The notes: generated by a model not told the origin, from the sequence alone. A stretch of DNA of 64,000 bases from Thalassospira sp. TSL5-1 (GCF_001907695.1 NZ_KV880637.1:1550001-1614000), one strand, 5' to 3'. Positions 18,076-26,922 are shown, counted from the stretch's first letter. Numbers and translations are program-made.

Positions 18076-18609
18076 ATGCCTGGAAAGATAGATACTTCCT
18101 TGCCGTTCAAGCCAGTGAATATTGCGGTGTTGACGGTGAGCGACACGCGCAGTTTAGCCACAGACAGTTCAGGCGATATTCTGGTTCAACGCGCCGAAAA
18201 AGCAGGCCACGCGATTGTAGAGCGTAAAATTCTGCCCGACGACCTTGATCAGTTGGTGGTGCAATTGCGTGCCTGGTCGCTGGAGCCAAATGTGGATGTG
18301 GTTATTTCCACCGGCGGTACGGGTGTAACCGGGCGGGATGTGACGACAGAGGCCCACCAGGCGGTATATGACAAGGAAATATCGGGGTTTGGCGAACTGT
18401 TTCGTTGGCTGTCTTATGCAAAGATAGGCACGTCCACCATTCAGTCCCGTGCAGTGGCCGGGGTTGCGAACGGGACTTACATGTTTGCGTTGCCCGGTTC
18501 AAACGGGGCATGTAAGGATGCGTGGGATGATATTCTCGTCTATCAGCTCGATTTCCGTCATCGGCCTTGCAATTTTGTCGAGTTGATGCCGCGCCTGCTT
18601 GAAAAATAA
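18076..18609 (+). CDS. moaB: Molybdenum cofactor biosynthesis protein MoaB
   Basis: A 177-residue MoaB/MogA-type protein acting in molybdenum cofactor assembly, where this family adenylylates molybdopterin before metal insertion. The family motifs are VLTVSDTRS near the N-terminus, [18 protein letters not shown] in the middle and a late [13 protein letters not shown] start at ATG 18076 because GGAG is seven bases upstream; a TTG at 18061 would extend it by five residues but lacks a site. Single gene with a gap to both neighbours. Confidence 0.9.
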   Translation: MPGKIDTSLPFKPVNIAVLTVSDTRSLATDSSGDILVQRAEKAGHAIVERKILPDDLDQLVVQLRAWSLEPNVDVVISTGGTGVTGRDVTTEAHQAVYDKEISGFGELFRWLSYAKIGTSTIQSRAVAGVANGTYMFALPGSNGACKDAWDDILVYQLDFRHRPCNFVELMPRLLEK

Positions 18610-18711
18610 CCCTTTATTTTTGGTGCTCTGGCACAGGTCTGGTTGCCGCCTTTTTGCGCGGCATGTTGGCTGTTGGGCCTAGTGACAGGGGGTACATAAG
18701 GGGATGACTTA

Positions 18712-18732
18712 ATGGAAGAACAATGGAAATAA
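18712..18732 (+). other. Possible six-codon upstream reading frame (MEEQWK) overlapping the TauE/SafE start
   Basis: ATG 18712 has a better placed AAGGGG (18698-18703, eight bases away) than the real gene's ATG at 18723, and reads six codons in another frame before TAA at 18730. It could modulate re-initiation at the transporter start. This is suggestive only. Confidence 0.25.
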
Positions 18733-19493
18733 TCAGCGATCCATTTTTTTATATGGTGGCGATTCCGGCTGTCTTGATCGCCGGCGTTTCCAAAAGCGGT
18801 TTTGGCGGCGGCCTGGGGGTGGTTTCGGTTCCACTTATTGCCCTGGCTGTTTCGCCACAGGTCGCTGCGGCAATCATGTTGCCGATTTTATGCTTGATGG
18901 ATTTGGCCAATGTTTGGGCGTATCGCAAAAATTGGGACCGTCGCAATATGATGATCCTGATTCCTGCCGCTCTGATCGGGATTTTGGTCGGGTCATTGTC
19001 GTTTAGTTATCTGAGCGAAGAAGCCGTCAAAATTCTGATTGCGCTGATCGCTATCGGCTTCACCCTTGATCATTGGTTGCGCCGTAAATCATCAGGCAAC
19101 AAGCCGCGTTCTGCGACATGGGTAAAGGGTACATTCTGGGGCACCATTTCAGGCTTTACCAGTTTTGTCGCCCATGCAGGCGGGCCACCTTTATCAGTGT
19201 TTTTGTTTCCGCAACGGCTGGATAAAACGGTTTTTGTTGGCACGACAGTGATGTTTTTTATTGTCGTGAATTACGTAAAACTGATCCCTTATTGGTTTTT
19301 GGGCCAATTTAATGGCGCCAATCTCGAAACAGCAGCCGTTTTGGCACCTGTCGCGATTTTGGGCACATGGTTGGGCCTGTGGGCGCACGACAAGGTCAAT
19401 CAGCAACTGTTTTATCGCGTTTGTTATGTGTTGTTGCTGATTACCGGGTTAAAGCTGCTTTGGGATGGTCTTACACATTACGGCGTTTTCTGA
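18723..19493 (+). CDS. TauE/SafE-family sulfite/organosulfonate exporter-like membrane protein
   Basis: A 256-residue polytopic membrane protein of the TauE/SafE (DUF81) family with about eight hydrophobic segments. The N-terminal half carries the typical GVSKSGFGGGLGVVSVPLIAL and the second half FVAHAGGPPLSVFLFPQRL, the paired motifs expected from the internal duplication of the family. Substrates are usually small anions such as sulfite or sulfoacetate, but the substrate cannot be read from the sequence. A terminator follows. The start codon lies inside a small overlapping reading frame. Confidence 0.85.
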   Translation: MEIISDPFFYMVAIPAVLIAGVSKSGFGGGLGVVSVPLIALAVSPQVAAAIMLPILCLMDLANVWAYRKNWDRRNMMILIPAALIGILVGSLSFSYLSEEAVKILIALIAIGFTLDHWLRRKSSGNKPRSATWVKGTFWGTISGFTSFVAHAGGPPLSVFLFPQRLDKTVFVGTTVMFFIVVNYVKLIPYWFLGQFNGANLETAAVLAPVAILGTWLGLWAHDKVNQQLFYRVCYVLLLITGLKLLWDGLTHYGVF

Positions 19494-19532
19494 TTTCGGC
19501 GGGAAAAAGTTGGTGAGTCTGGTTTGAGTTAG

Positions 19533-19567
19533 GGCAGGGTACAATCAGGTACCCTGCCTTTGTTTTT
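19533..19567 (+). terminator. Terminator after TauE/SafE gene
   Basis: A perfect 10-bp stem (19533-19542 with 19549-19558) around AATCAG followed by TTTGTTTTT. Confidence 0.88.
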
Positions 19568-19740
19568 GGGGCCGGATTACTGTTAGCGGTATAGTGTGCC
19601 TCAGCATCTGCTTTTGAAATCTGCTTTGATGAACGTGCAGTTCCTGCTGACAGAATATGTCAGGATGTTCTGTAATGCTGAATATCTTTTAGTGTGGAAA
19701 AATATAGAACATAAGGGGAGCAAATTTTAGGGGCGTGATT

Positions 19741-20886
19741 ATGGGAACACCGTTTAAGGAGTTGTTTTCAAAGGGGCTGATTGCCGAAATGGCAACGCAC
19801 ATTTTGCGTGTTTATCCGGAATTTGATGACGCGGGTTTTATGCGTGATGCGTCAAAAGATTTGGATGCACTGGAATTAAAGCAACGCAGTAATCAGGTTC
19901 TAGAGGCGCTGACGATGCACCTGCCGACTGATTTTTCAAGGGCGGTTGCAATCATTAATCAAAGCCTGGCACCAGCTCCAGGTGGTGATTTTAACGATAT
20001 TACCGATCCCAAGCCGGATGTTTCGGGCCAGGGTGTCCGGGGCTGGGCCATTATGCCAATGGCTGATTATGTCGCCTTGCATGGTCAGGATAATCTCGAA
20101 TTATCAATGGATAGTCTGTATCAGCTAACGCAACGCTTTAGTTCGGAATTTGCCATTCGTCCTTTTCTGGCAAATCATACTTCGCAAACATTGGCGATTT
20201 TATCGCATTGGGTGGATGACCCGAATGCCCACGTTCGCCGCCTTGTTTCGGAAGGAACACGAACGCGACTACCGTGGGGAATGCGCCTGTCGGTTTTTAT
20301 TGAGGACCCTTCACCTGTTATCGCGCTGCTAACACGATTGCGCGATGACAGGGCGGAATACGTTCGGCGTTCTGTTGCCAATAACCTGAATGATATTGCA
20401 AAGGACCATCCCGATCTTGTGGCAGAAATTGCGGCAGAATGGTTACGCGATGCCCCTAAAAACCGTCAGCGCCTTGTGCATCACGCCTGTCGCAGTCTTG
20501 TGAAGCAGGGGCATGAAGGCGCGTTATCCGCCTTGGGGTTTGGCCCCGTCCAGGTCGTTGCATCGCCGTTGCGCCTAAAGAACTCCGCAATTGAAATGGG
20601 CCATGAAATTGCCTTTGCGATTGATGTAAAGAACGATGAAAAGAAAACGCGGGAACTGGTGATTGACTATGCCATTCATCATCGAAAGGCTAATGGTAGC
20701 CTGTCGCCAAAGGTTTTCAAATGGAAGAAACTGCGTCTTAAAGCAGGCGAAAGTATCAGTTTGGCGCGAACACACCGGATATACGAAATTACAACCCGCA
20801 AATATTATCCCGGACTACACATGATCGAAGTGCTGGTAAACGGGATTTCCGTGGCAACGGAGCATTTTGATTTGCAGACAGGATAA
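19741..20886 (+). CDS. alkC: AlkC-like DNA alkylation-repair glycosylase with C-terminal Ig-like domain
   Basis: A 381-residue protein of the HEAT-repeat DNA alkylation repair superfamily (AlkC/AlkD). Residues about 1-265 are helical; the middle contains two HEAT-type repeats, DDPNAHVRRLVSEGTRTRLPW and DDRAEYVRRSVANNLNDIAKDHP. The last 110 residues (from about VASPLRLKN) are beta-rich with alternating polar and hydrophobic residues and end KYYPGLHMIEVLVNGI, consistent with the immunoglobulin-like domain that some AlkC proteins have. The family removes N3-methyladenine-type lesions without base flipping. I start at ATG 19741 with AGGGG seven bases upstream; GTG 19735 is too near the site. Not clearly linked to neighbours. 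Confidence 0.75.
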   Translation: MGTPFKELFSKGLIAEMATHILRVYPEFDDAGFMRDASKDLDALELKQRSNQVLEALTMHLPTDFSRAVAIINQSLAPAPGGDFNDITDPKPDVSGQGVRGWAIMPMADYVALHGQDNLELSMDSLYQLTQRFSSEFAIRPFLANHTSQTLAILSHWVDDPNAHVRRLVSEGTRTRLPWGMRLSVFIEDPSPVIALLTRLRDDRAEYVRRSVANNLNDIAKDHPDLVAEIAAEWLRDAPKNRQRLVHHACRSLVKQGHEGALSALGFGPVQVVASPLRLKNSAIEMGHEIAFAIDVKNDEKKTRELVIDYAIHHRKANGSLSPKVFKWKKLRLKAGESISLARTHRIYEITTRKYYPGLHMIEVLVNGISVATEHFDLQTG

Positions 20887-21058
20887 TGTGTTGCGGCGTA
20901 GGCGTGGCGCAGGGGATTGCAAGATCAACTTTATTGTGGGTTTGATGCGCGGTGTATGTGGCCCTCTGGAAGGGGAGCATATTCCACTGGCATAATTTTG
21001 ATAATATTGCGACAATTCGATAACGTTTTGTATTTTTGTGCTGCGTTGCGGGTTTTCC

Positions 21059-21874
21059 ATGTCGCTTTTCATTGCCAAACTGGCCGTTTCGATCGTTGTG
21101 GTGCTTGGGCTTTCAATCCTTGCGGAGCGCGCAGGGCCCCGTGTCGCCGGCGTTTTGTCAGGTTATCCGCTCGGAACGGCAATATTGCTGTTTTTTATTG
21201 CGATTGAGCAGGGCGTGCCATTTGCTCGGGAAAGTGCGGTTTATGCCTTGCCCGGGCTGATTGCGACATTGGCTTTTTTATATGCCTATTATTTGGCGTC
21301 GCGTGCCGTTGCGCACCATTCGCTGAGGGTGCAGATGCCCGTTGCATCGCTGGCATCCTTTGCCGCATTTGTGTTTGTTTCCTGGTTGGGGCAACTTTTT
21401 ACCTTCAGTCTGTTTGAGGCGGCCGCGGCCCTGTTGATTGCAATGGGAGTATCGATCTTTCTGTTCCGGGCCATTGAAAATGTCAGCATTGCGCAACGTG
21501 TACGCATAACCCGCAGCATTGTTGCCATTCGTGCCGCCATTGCCGCCCTGATTGTGGTGGCGATCAGTGGAGCGGCGGCCATTATCGGGCCGCGATGGGC
21601 GGGGTTATTTGCCGGTTTCCCGGTGACATTATATCCCATGATCCTGATTTTGCATTGGTCTTATGGCCTTGCGCCGGTCCATACCGTGATCCGCAATTTT
21701 CCGCGGGGTATGGGCGCTTTGCTAATTTACATTGTTGCTGTCAGCTATACATATCCGCAATTTGGTGCGGGTGTTGGAACGGTTCTCGCTTTTGGTGCGG
21801 CAACAATCTATCTTGTGGGCTATTCCAGCGTCGTATGGTGGCGCAGCAGGGGGCTTGTGCAAAACGGTCGCTGA
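21059..21874 (+). CDS. Uncharacterised polytopic membrane protein with internal duplication
   Basis: A 271-residue protein with about eight to nine hydrophobic segments and no recognised family. Its two halves carry a related signature: GPRVAGVLSGYPLG near the N-terminus (just after the first segment) and GPRWAGLFAGFPVT in the second half, each followed by a hydrophobic segment. This implies an internal duplication and perhaps a symmetrical transporter fold. GTG 21038 (seven codons upstream) is an alternative start. It precedes the IclR gene by 73 bases on the same strand and could be co-transcribed with it. Confidence 0.6.
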   Translation: MSLFIAKLAVSIVVVLGLSILAERAGPRVAGVLSGYPLGTAILLFFIAIEQGVPFARESAVYALPGLIATLAFLYAYYLASRAVAHHSLRVQMPVASLASFAAFVFVSWLGQLFTFSLFEAAAALLIAMGVSIFLFRAIENVSIAQRVRITRSIVAIRAAIAALIVVAISGAAAIIGPRWAGLFAGFPVTLYPMILILHWSYGLAPVHTVIRNFPRGMGALLIYIVAVSYTYPQFGAGVGTVLAFGAATIYLVGYSSVVWWRSRGLVQNGR

Positions 21875-21947
21875 TCGCCGTTATTCATTCGGCACCCTTC
21901 CGGCACACCGTTACAAGAACGCATTTAGTGGGGGAGGATGAAACCGA

Positions 21948-22709
21948 ATGCAGCAGGTTCAATCGCTGGTGCGTGCCCTTGGCATCTTAAATACGCTGGC
22001 AGATAGCGATGATGGCATGACCCTGACGGAGATCTCGCAGCGTGTTAAATTGCCGCCCTCTACGGTGCATCGCCTGTTAACCACGATGCAACACGAGCGC
22101 TACGTGACTTTTGATGGTGAGCGCACCTTATGGTCGATTGGGGTGCAGGCCTTTAGTGTTGGAAATGCCTTTACCAAGAACCGCAACCTCAGCCAGATCG
22201 CACGTCCTTATATGCGGGCCTTGATGGAAGAAAGCGGCGAGACGGTTAACCTGGCTGTTGCCGACGGTGGGGAGGTCATTTTTCTGTCGCAGGTTGAGTG
22301 CCGAAAGATGATGCGTGCCCTGGTAACACCCGGACGGCGTGCCTTGATGCACTGTTCGGGCGTTGGCAAGGCTTTGCTGGCATTTTTGCCTGCCGAGGAT
22401 GTGGACGTTATTGTTGCCCAGCATGGCCTGCCTAAAATGACGGAACGAACCCGGACCTCAGCGCAAGGCCTAAAGCAGGATCTGGAAGCCGCCCGCAAGC
22501 AGGGATGGGCCATTGACGACGAGGAGCACGCTGTGGGCCTGCGATGTGTGGCCGGTGTTGTACGCGATGAAACCGGACAGCCGATTGCAGCTCTTTCGCT
22601 TTCCGGGCCCGCAGCCCGCATTTCCGAAGAGCGCCTTGCCGTTTTTGGCACGCTGGTCCGGCGTGTCTGTGGTGATTTAAGCCGCGAATATGGCGGTATT
22701 CCTGTATGA
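21948..22709 (+). CDS. IclR-family transcriptional regulator
   Basis: A 253-residue IclR-type regulator. The N-terminal winged HTH reads LADSDDGMTLTEISQRV with PPSTVHRLLTTMQ; the effector domain begins near residue 75 and contains RALMHCSGVGKALLAF and the C-terminal WAIDDEEHAVGLRCVAGVV, GLRCVA being the family ligand-pocket segment. A GGGGGAGG ribosome site precedes it. Possible targets are the adjacent membrane protein or genes outside the window; the effector is not predictable. Confidence 0.88.
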   Translation: MQQVQSLVRALGILNTLADSDDGMTLTEISQRVKLPPSTVHRLLTTMQHERYVTFDGERTLWSIGVQAFSVGNAFTKNRNLSQIARPYMRALMEESGETVNLAVADGGEVIFLSQVECRKMMRALVTPGRRALMHCSGVGKALLAFLPAEDVDVIVAQHGLPKMTERTRTSAQGLKQDLEAARKQGWAIDDEEHAVGLRCVAGVVRDETGQPIAALSLSGPAARISEERLAVFGTLVRRVCGDLSREYGGIPV

Positions 22710-22756
22710 TGGGTACTGTTTAACTGAGTACAGTGTTTTGTTGTGCCCAAATAAAG

Positions 22757-22780
22757 CGGCCCGTCATGTAGGACGGGCCG
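22757..22780. terminator. Hairpin between the convergent iclR and msrA genes
   Basis: A perfect 9-bp stem CGGCCCGTC/GACGGGCCG (22757-22765 with 22772-22780) around ATGTAG, between two convergent genes. The minus-strand tail is CTTTATTT, so it mainly serves msrA; the plus-strand tail is poor. Confidence 0.65.
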
Positions 22781-22804
22781 GATTGACGACTTGATTGCCT
22801 GTCA

Positions 22805-23449
22805 TCAGCTGCCAGGGCACGAAACACCGGTGCCACCAAGGCCACAATATCCGTCAGGATTTTTGAACAGATATTGTTGATGAAAGTCTTCGGCGTAATA
22901 AAAGGTTGGTGCCGGTTCGATTTCAGTGGTGATCTCGTCCAGACCGGCACCTTTTAACGCGGCAAGATAATTGTCGCGCGAGGCCAGGGCGGCTTCGCGC
23001 TGTTCGTCTGTTGCCGGGTAAATGACCGAACGGTATTGTGTACCAATATCGTTGCCCTGGCGCATGCCCTGGGTCGGATTGTGGTTTTCCCAAAAGACTT
23101 TCAAAAGATCTTGGTACGAAATTATCGACGGATCAAAAACCACCAAAACAACTTCGGCATGGCCTGTTTGACCGGAGCAAACTTCGCGATAGGTGGGGTT
23201 TTGGGTATAGCCACCCGCATAACCGACCGCGGTGCTATAGACACCTTCCTGTTGCCAGAAAAGGCGTTCTGCGCCCCAAAAGCAGCCCATGCCAAAAATC
23301 GCCGTTTCCAGATGGGAAGGAAAAGGACCTTTTATCGGATTGCCGTTCACGACATGTGCTTCGGCGACAGGCAGGGCTTCGGCACGCCCCGGCAATGCCT
23401 CGGACGGCGAGGGCATCCGTGATTTTTCGGACGGAATGGTCTTAAACAT
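22805..23449 (-). CDS. msrA: Peptide methionine sulfoxide reductase MsrA
   Basis: A 214-residue MsrA that reduces methionine-S-sulfoxide in proteins. The catalytic Cys is in [10 protein letters not shown] (Cys56 in this numbering), with [24 protein letters not shown] and [23 protein letters not shown] downstream, and the C-terminal resolving cysteines in [16 protein letters not shown] place the start at ATG 23449, not at the longer 23572 frame: AGGTGA is six bases upstream, and the N-terminal [23 protein letters not shown] aligns with the normal MsrA start, as recalled for the E. coli protein of 212 residues. Confidence 0.93.
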   Translation of the reverse strand: MFKTIPSEKSRMPSPSEALPGRAEALPVAEAHVVNGNPIKGPFPSHLETAIFGMGCFWGAERLFWQQEGVYSTAVGYAGGYTQNPTYREVCSGQTGHAEVVLVVFDPSIISYQDLLKVFWENHNPTQGMRQGNDIGTQYRSVIYPATDEQREAALASRDNYLAALKGAGLDEITTEIEPAPTFYYAEDFHQQYLFKNPDGYCGLGGTGVSCPGS

Positions 23450-23651
23450 GATCACCTGACAGATAAGAGAAACGTGTTGTTCAAAATGTAACCGGGATTT
23501 GCCCTGTTGCAATGATCGATCTGACAAATTGTCTTGATTGTTTCTTTTTTGTCCAGCCCCGGACCCCGGCATAATGACCTATGCGGCCATTTTTGCTGTC
23601 GATAAATGGTGCGATGGGATGCCATATGTTCCTATGCAGGAAGTGGGTGTA

Positions 23652-23972
23652 ATGCGTTTGCTTCGATCCTTCGGGCTTGTCGGTGGTGGTCTGGTATTGC
23701 TGCTTGTGGGGCTGGCATTTTTGCCATTGCCACCGCCCTTTTTTGGTATGGTCCTGATCGCGTTTGCCATACCGATGCTGGCAAGCGGGTCAAAGCGGGC
23801 GCGCCGATTAATTCAGTTTGCACGCTGGAAAATTGCCCAGCGTAATGGCGTCCTTGAAAAGGCTCTTTATCAGGCCCCCCGCTGGATTGGGGTTTATCTG
23901 CGTAAAACCGATCCCGGCCCCGTTACACGGCGACTGCGGCAAAGGGAGCTGCATCAGCGGTCCTTGACCTAA
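23652..23972 (+). CDS. Small inner-membrane protein (hypothetical)
   Basis: About 106 residues with one long hydrophobic hairpin: LVGGGLVLLLVGLAFLPLPPPFFGMVLIAFAIPMLA, then a basic, Arg-rich cytoplasmic-looking tail ending in RRLRQRELHQRS. The start is chosen at ATG 23652 because AGGAAG is about nine bases upstream; ATGs at 23619 and 23634 are possible. The short PLPPP turn between two hydrophobic spans resembles small PGPGW-type transmembrane proteins, but I do not recognise a function. Confidence 0.5.
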   Translation: MRLLRSFGLVGGGLVLLLVGLAFLPLPPPFFGMVLIAFAIPMLASGSKRARRLIQFARWKIAQRNGVLEKALYQAPRWIGVYLRKTDPGPVTRRLRQRELHQRSLT

Positions 23973-24017
23973 GCTGTCAATTCCTGCAGGTGGCAAAGAC
24001 CGGCGGTCGTGACTGTT

Positions 24018-25409
24018 TTAGGGCTTCACATAGCGGATAATGCAGTCGAGGTTGTTTGCCTTGAAACCCTGGCATACCCTTTCCGCTGTGCTTTTATCGG
24101 GGAAGTGGCCTGTCATCAGGCGGAAATACAGGCCTTTGTCCTTTTCGGCGTAGGTTCGGACTTCATGATCGATACCAGATAGCAGGCCGCCCGATTTTTT
24201 TTGTAGTTTTAACCAACTGGATTCGGCCATTTCCCGGCTACGATAGGCGGCAAGCTGCAGCGCGTAATATGGTTGACCAGCCTGGACGGAGGGTACCCTG
24301 TCAACGGTAGCAGGGGCCGCTGATGACGGCACCGGCGGGCCGTGCCGTTCCGGTTTTGTCGTCATTTCAGTTTCGACTGGTGCCGGTTTTGTTGCCATCC
24401 GGGCTGATTTTGGGTCGTTTGCACCGGGTACCATGTCATCCGGAAGTGGCGTTGCGCGTGTATTTTCCTGACGCGGTGCGGTCGGCATCGATTGCAGGTT
24501 ACCATCTTCTTGTGGTGTGCTGTTGGGCTGCAGACTGGCACTTTTGACACTGGCGGCACCGACCCCGCCGGTCAGTTCCAGTATTTCTGACGCGGGTGAT
24601 TCTTTTGGGGGTTTTACGGTGGTGACATTGCCAATGCCCACGGCCTTGTCACTTTTAAGGCTGACGGGTTCTTTGGGTGGCGTAACCCGCGCCAGGGTTT
24701 CTGTATTGGGACTTACCTCGATGGCGAAAGGCGGCGCAGGCGGATTGTTATCCTCCGGCATTGCATCCATCGGACCCGCCGTAAGGTAAAAATCGGTGTT
24801 GCGTTTTACCTTTGGCGGATTTGGCAGGGCAGGCCCGGGTGCGACTTTCGCCATTGCGACTTTTTCGTCGATTTCGTCGGATTTTGCCAGTTCCGGGTTG
24901 GAGATATCCATCATTGCCAGGCGCTGCTGTGCCAGACGCACAATTTTGCTGGAGAGATTAACACCATTGCCACAGGGCATGGTAAAGCTGCTGTCGGGAT
25001 TTGCCGCTGTCAGCCACAGATAAAGTTTGCGCGCTTCGGCGGGATGCCCGCCCAGTTCCAGCTCAATTGCCTGTTTCAGGTCATTTTCCGGACTGGAGCT
25101 GATTTCAATATCCCGTTTGGCTGTATCGGTGGTGCTTTTTGTTTTGCTGTCTGGTGACAGGTAAATACCGCGTGCCGACGGGGTTTCTAGAAACAGCGAA
25201 CAGGCCGCCATTTGCTGGGAAATGCTGAAATGATCAAAAGTCTGATCTGGGGGAGTGACCGTATTGGCAATGGTCGGGTGCTCTAATGTATTTTTGGCAC
25301 TGTCGGTTGCGCACCCGGAGAGCAAAAGAGCCGCAGGCCCCGCAGCCATCATCAGGCACCTTGCCTGGCGAAAGTTAAGATTCCTGATTGGAAAGCTGAA
25401 TTTCGCCAT
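24018..25409 (-). CDS. SPOR-domain lipoprotein
   Basis: A 463-residue predicted lipoprotein. The signal sequence ends in the lipobox LLSGC (Cys33), then about residues 60-170 form a folded region with conserved cysteines (Cys in MAACSLF and MPCGNG), about 180-360 is a low-complexity Pro/Lys/Thr-rich linker, and the last 80 residues are a SPOR domain (YYALQLAAYRSREMAESSWLKL to CIIRYVKP). SPOR domains bind denuded peptidoglycan, often at the division site, which suggests an envelope or septum role. I use ATG 25409 because the longer frame begins with a TTG at 25421. Two cysteines near the end (VCQG, LDCI) might pair. It does not match a named protein that I can identify. Confidence 0.75.
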   Translation of the reverse strand: MAKFSFPIRNLNFRQARCLMMAAGPAALLLSGCATDSAKNTLEHPTIANTVTPPDQTFDHFSISQQMAACSLFLETPSARGIYLSPDSKTKSTTDTAKRDIEISSSPENDLKQAIELELGGHPAEARKLYLWLTAANPDSSFTMPCGNGVNLSSKIVRLAQQRLAMMDISNPELAKSDEIDEKVAMAKVAPGPALPNPPKVKRNTDFYLTAGPMDAMPEDNNPPAPPFAIEVSPNTETLARVTPPKEPVSLKSDKAVGIGNVTTVKPPKESPASEILELTGGVGAASVKSASLQPNSTPQEDGNLQSMPTAPRQENTRATPLPDDMVPGANDPKSARMATKPAPVETEMTTKPERHGPPVPSSAAPATVDRVPSVQAGQPYYALQLAAYRSREMAESSWLKLQKKSGGLLSGIDHEVRTYAEKDKGLYFRLMTGHFPDKSTAERVCQGFKANNLDCIIRYVKP

Positions 25410-25518
25410 CGTTCCCCACAAATACCCGGCTGTTTATGCAATCACTTTATTGCGCTTATCATGTCGCAGTGCGGGGAACTGTCAAGGCGGAGTTTTGTAA
25501 TTTTAAGCGATCCGAAAG

Positions 25519-25905
25519 TTATTGGTTGAGAATCTGGAACATGATTCCACCCAATAAAATCAAAACTGTAACTGCCAGCGAGATATTGATGATGGATTTT
25601 GTCATTCGCGACATCACTTCCGGTGCAAGAGTGCCTGACCCTTTTCCAGCACGCACGGCACCGGTTGTTGCACTTGCCAGATTGTCACGGTTCAGGATTT
25701 TGATGACCTGCTTTTTTTCCTTGCGGGTTGCATCGTCATATTTGTTCTCGACAATGCGTATTTCGGTATTATTCGTATTGTCGAGTGCCTTTTTCGCACT
25801 TTCCATTGCGGCACCGTATTCCTGAACGGTTTCCAGTTCCATCTGGTGGCCGGTCGTGCGTGTAACCATGATGGTATAGGTTTTGCGAAGAGGATTTTCT
25901 GACAT
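25519..25905 (-). CDS. Tail-anchored hypothetical protein
   Basis: A 128-residue protein with a soluble N-terminal part rich in charged residues (positions 1-100) and a C-terminal hydrophobic segment SIINISLAVTVLILLGGIMFQIL, like a tail-anchored membrane protein. The N-terminal stretch TYTIMVTRTTGHQMELETVQEYGAA looks globular beta/alpha. No family is recognised. It stands alone with a weak ribosome site, between the SPOR lipoprotein and the TPR gene, both on the same strand. Confidence 0.6.
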   Translation of the reverse strand: MSENPLRKTYTIMVTRTTGHQMELETVQEYGAAMESAKKALDNTNNTEIRIVENKYDDATRKEKKQVIKILNRDNLASATTGAVRAGKGSGTLAPEVMSRMTKSIINISLAVTVLILLGGIMFQILNQ

Positions 25906-26266
25906 TTAGACCCGTTGTAAGTGGTTGGATTGGCGACAAAATGCCCTGTTCTTACGGGAATGTATATCTATACATTCGCCTATGCTCTGAGCCCCGCGTT
26001 AGCAGGGTATTTTTTAAATCAGAGACCTGAAAGTTTGTTGCGCAGTCGTGTCACTATTGCGCGTTTGCATAATCAGGTAACGATTGTCTTTCCATATTGT
26101 TTAACGGCGCCGTGAAACAAGATCAGACGGTTCAAAAAATGGATGTGTGAATTTTTTGCCAATAGGATGGGGGGGAACAAGGGGCAGGATACCCACCCAT
26201 ATAAAAACCCTTCCAGGCCTGGAACCGGGAAGGGTTTGTAAATTCTCGAGAGATGTTAAGCTGGTT
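25906..26266. other. Intergenic region between tail-anchored and TPR genes
   Basis: 361 bases. Apart from the TPR gene terminator at 26203-26237 I see no gene or RNA here; a 64-codon frame at 25921-26115 lacks codon character and a ribosome site. Confidence 0.5.
26203..26237 (-). terminator. Terminator of the TPR protein gene
   Basis: Stem AAACCCTTCC/GGAAGGGTTT (26205-26214 with 26228-26237) with an inner CCAGGCCTGG palindrome; minus-strand tail TTTTTAT. Confidence 0.75.
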
Positions 26267-26743
26267 TCACCAGTTTGATTTTTTGCCGTTTAGCGCATCG
26301 TTCAGGTCTTTATATTGTTCGCAGTCGGTACCGCAAACGTCTTTCAGGCGGGCAAGATTTTGTTTTGCCATATCGACACGCCCGGTATGGATGTAAAGTT
26401 CGCCCTGATATTCCAGCGCACCACGATGATCGGGATTGATTTCAAGGGCCTTTTCGTAATTGGCTTCGGCCGATTTCATGTCGCCTGATTTGCGCTGGCT
26501 ATAGGCAAGATAGTTCAGAACGTCGGCGTTTTTTGGATCGGCTTTGTTCATTTTTTTCAGGCTGTCGATGGCATCAGAATATTTTCCGGCATCAATCATT
26601 TTCACAACGGCCGGCAGGTCGGTTGGTGTGTCATCGCTTGAGCTGCTGAAAAAACCCGCTGCAAAACCGGCAGAGCTATAAAGGCTGACGGCACCTGCAA
26701 TGGCGGCGATACGGACAAATTTGACAACGTTTTGTTTGTTCAT
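26267..26743 (-). CDS. Exported TPR-repeat protein
   Basis: A 158-residue predicted periplasmic protein. A signal peptide ending SAGFA is followed by a Ser-rich patch (FFSSSSDD), then two to three tetratricopeptide repeats: KYSDAIDSLKKMNKADPKNADVLNYLAYSQRKSG, DMKSAEANYEKALEINPDH, and RGALEYQGELYIHTGRVDMAKQ. Two cysteines in VCGTDCEQY near the C-terminus could form a disulfide. No function is assigned; TPR proteins usually act as scaffolds in envelope processes. Confidence 0.7.
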   Translation of the reverse strand: MNKQNVVKFVRIAAIAGAVSLYSSAGFAAGFFSSSSDDTPTDLPAVVKMIDAGKYSDAIDSLKKMNKADPKNADVLNYLAYSQRKSGDMKSAEANYEKALEINPDHRGALEYQGELYIHTGRVDMAKQNLARLKDVCGTDCEQYKDLNDALNGKKSNW

Positions 26744-26893
26744 TTGAAGCTCGTGCTTTCAATCGGATATGGCATAAAGGCGGGAATAATGTCAGGCATT
26801 GCGGGCGCATTATAGCTACATTCCGGATTTCAGTATCTCACAGCTCGCAGAATTGTTGTAACGAATGTGTGAGCCCGATGTGAAGGCGATAGC

Positions 26894-26922
26894 AAAAAGG
26901 CCCGCCGATGATACAGGCGGGC
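26894..26922 (-). terminator. Terminator of thrS
   Basis: A 7-bp GCCCGCC/GGCGGGC stem (26900-26906 with 26916-26922) followed on the minus strand by CTTTTTGC, 21 bases after the thrS stop. Confidence 0.8.

Noticed and set aside
19630-19645. A LexA-like box GAAC-N5-GTTC before the AlkC-like gene
   Set aside because: The alphaproteobacterial SOS box is a direct repeat GTTC-N7-GTTC, which is not matched here.
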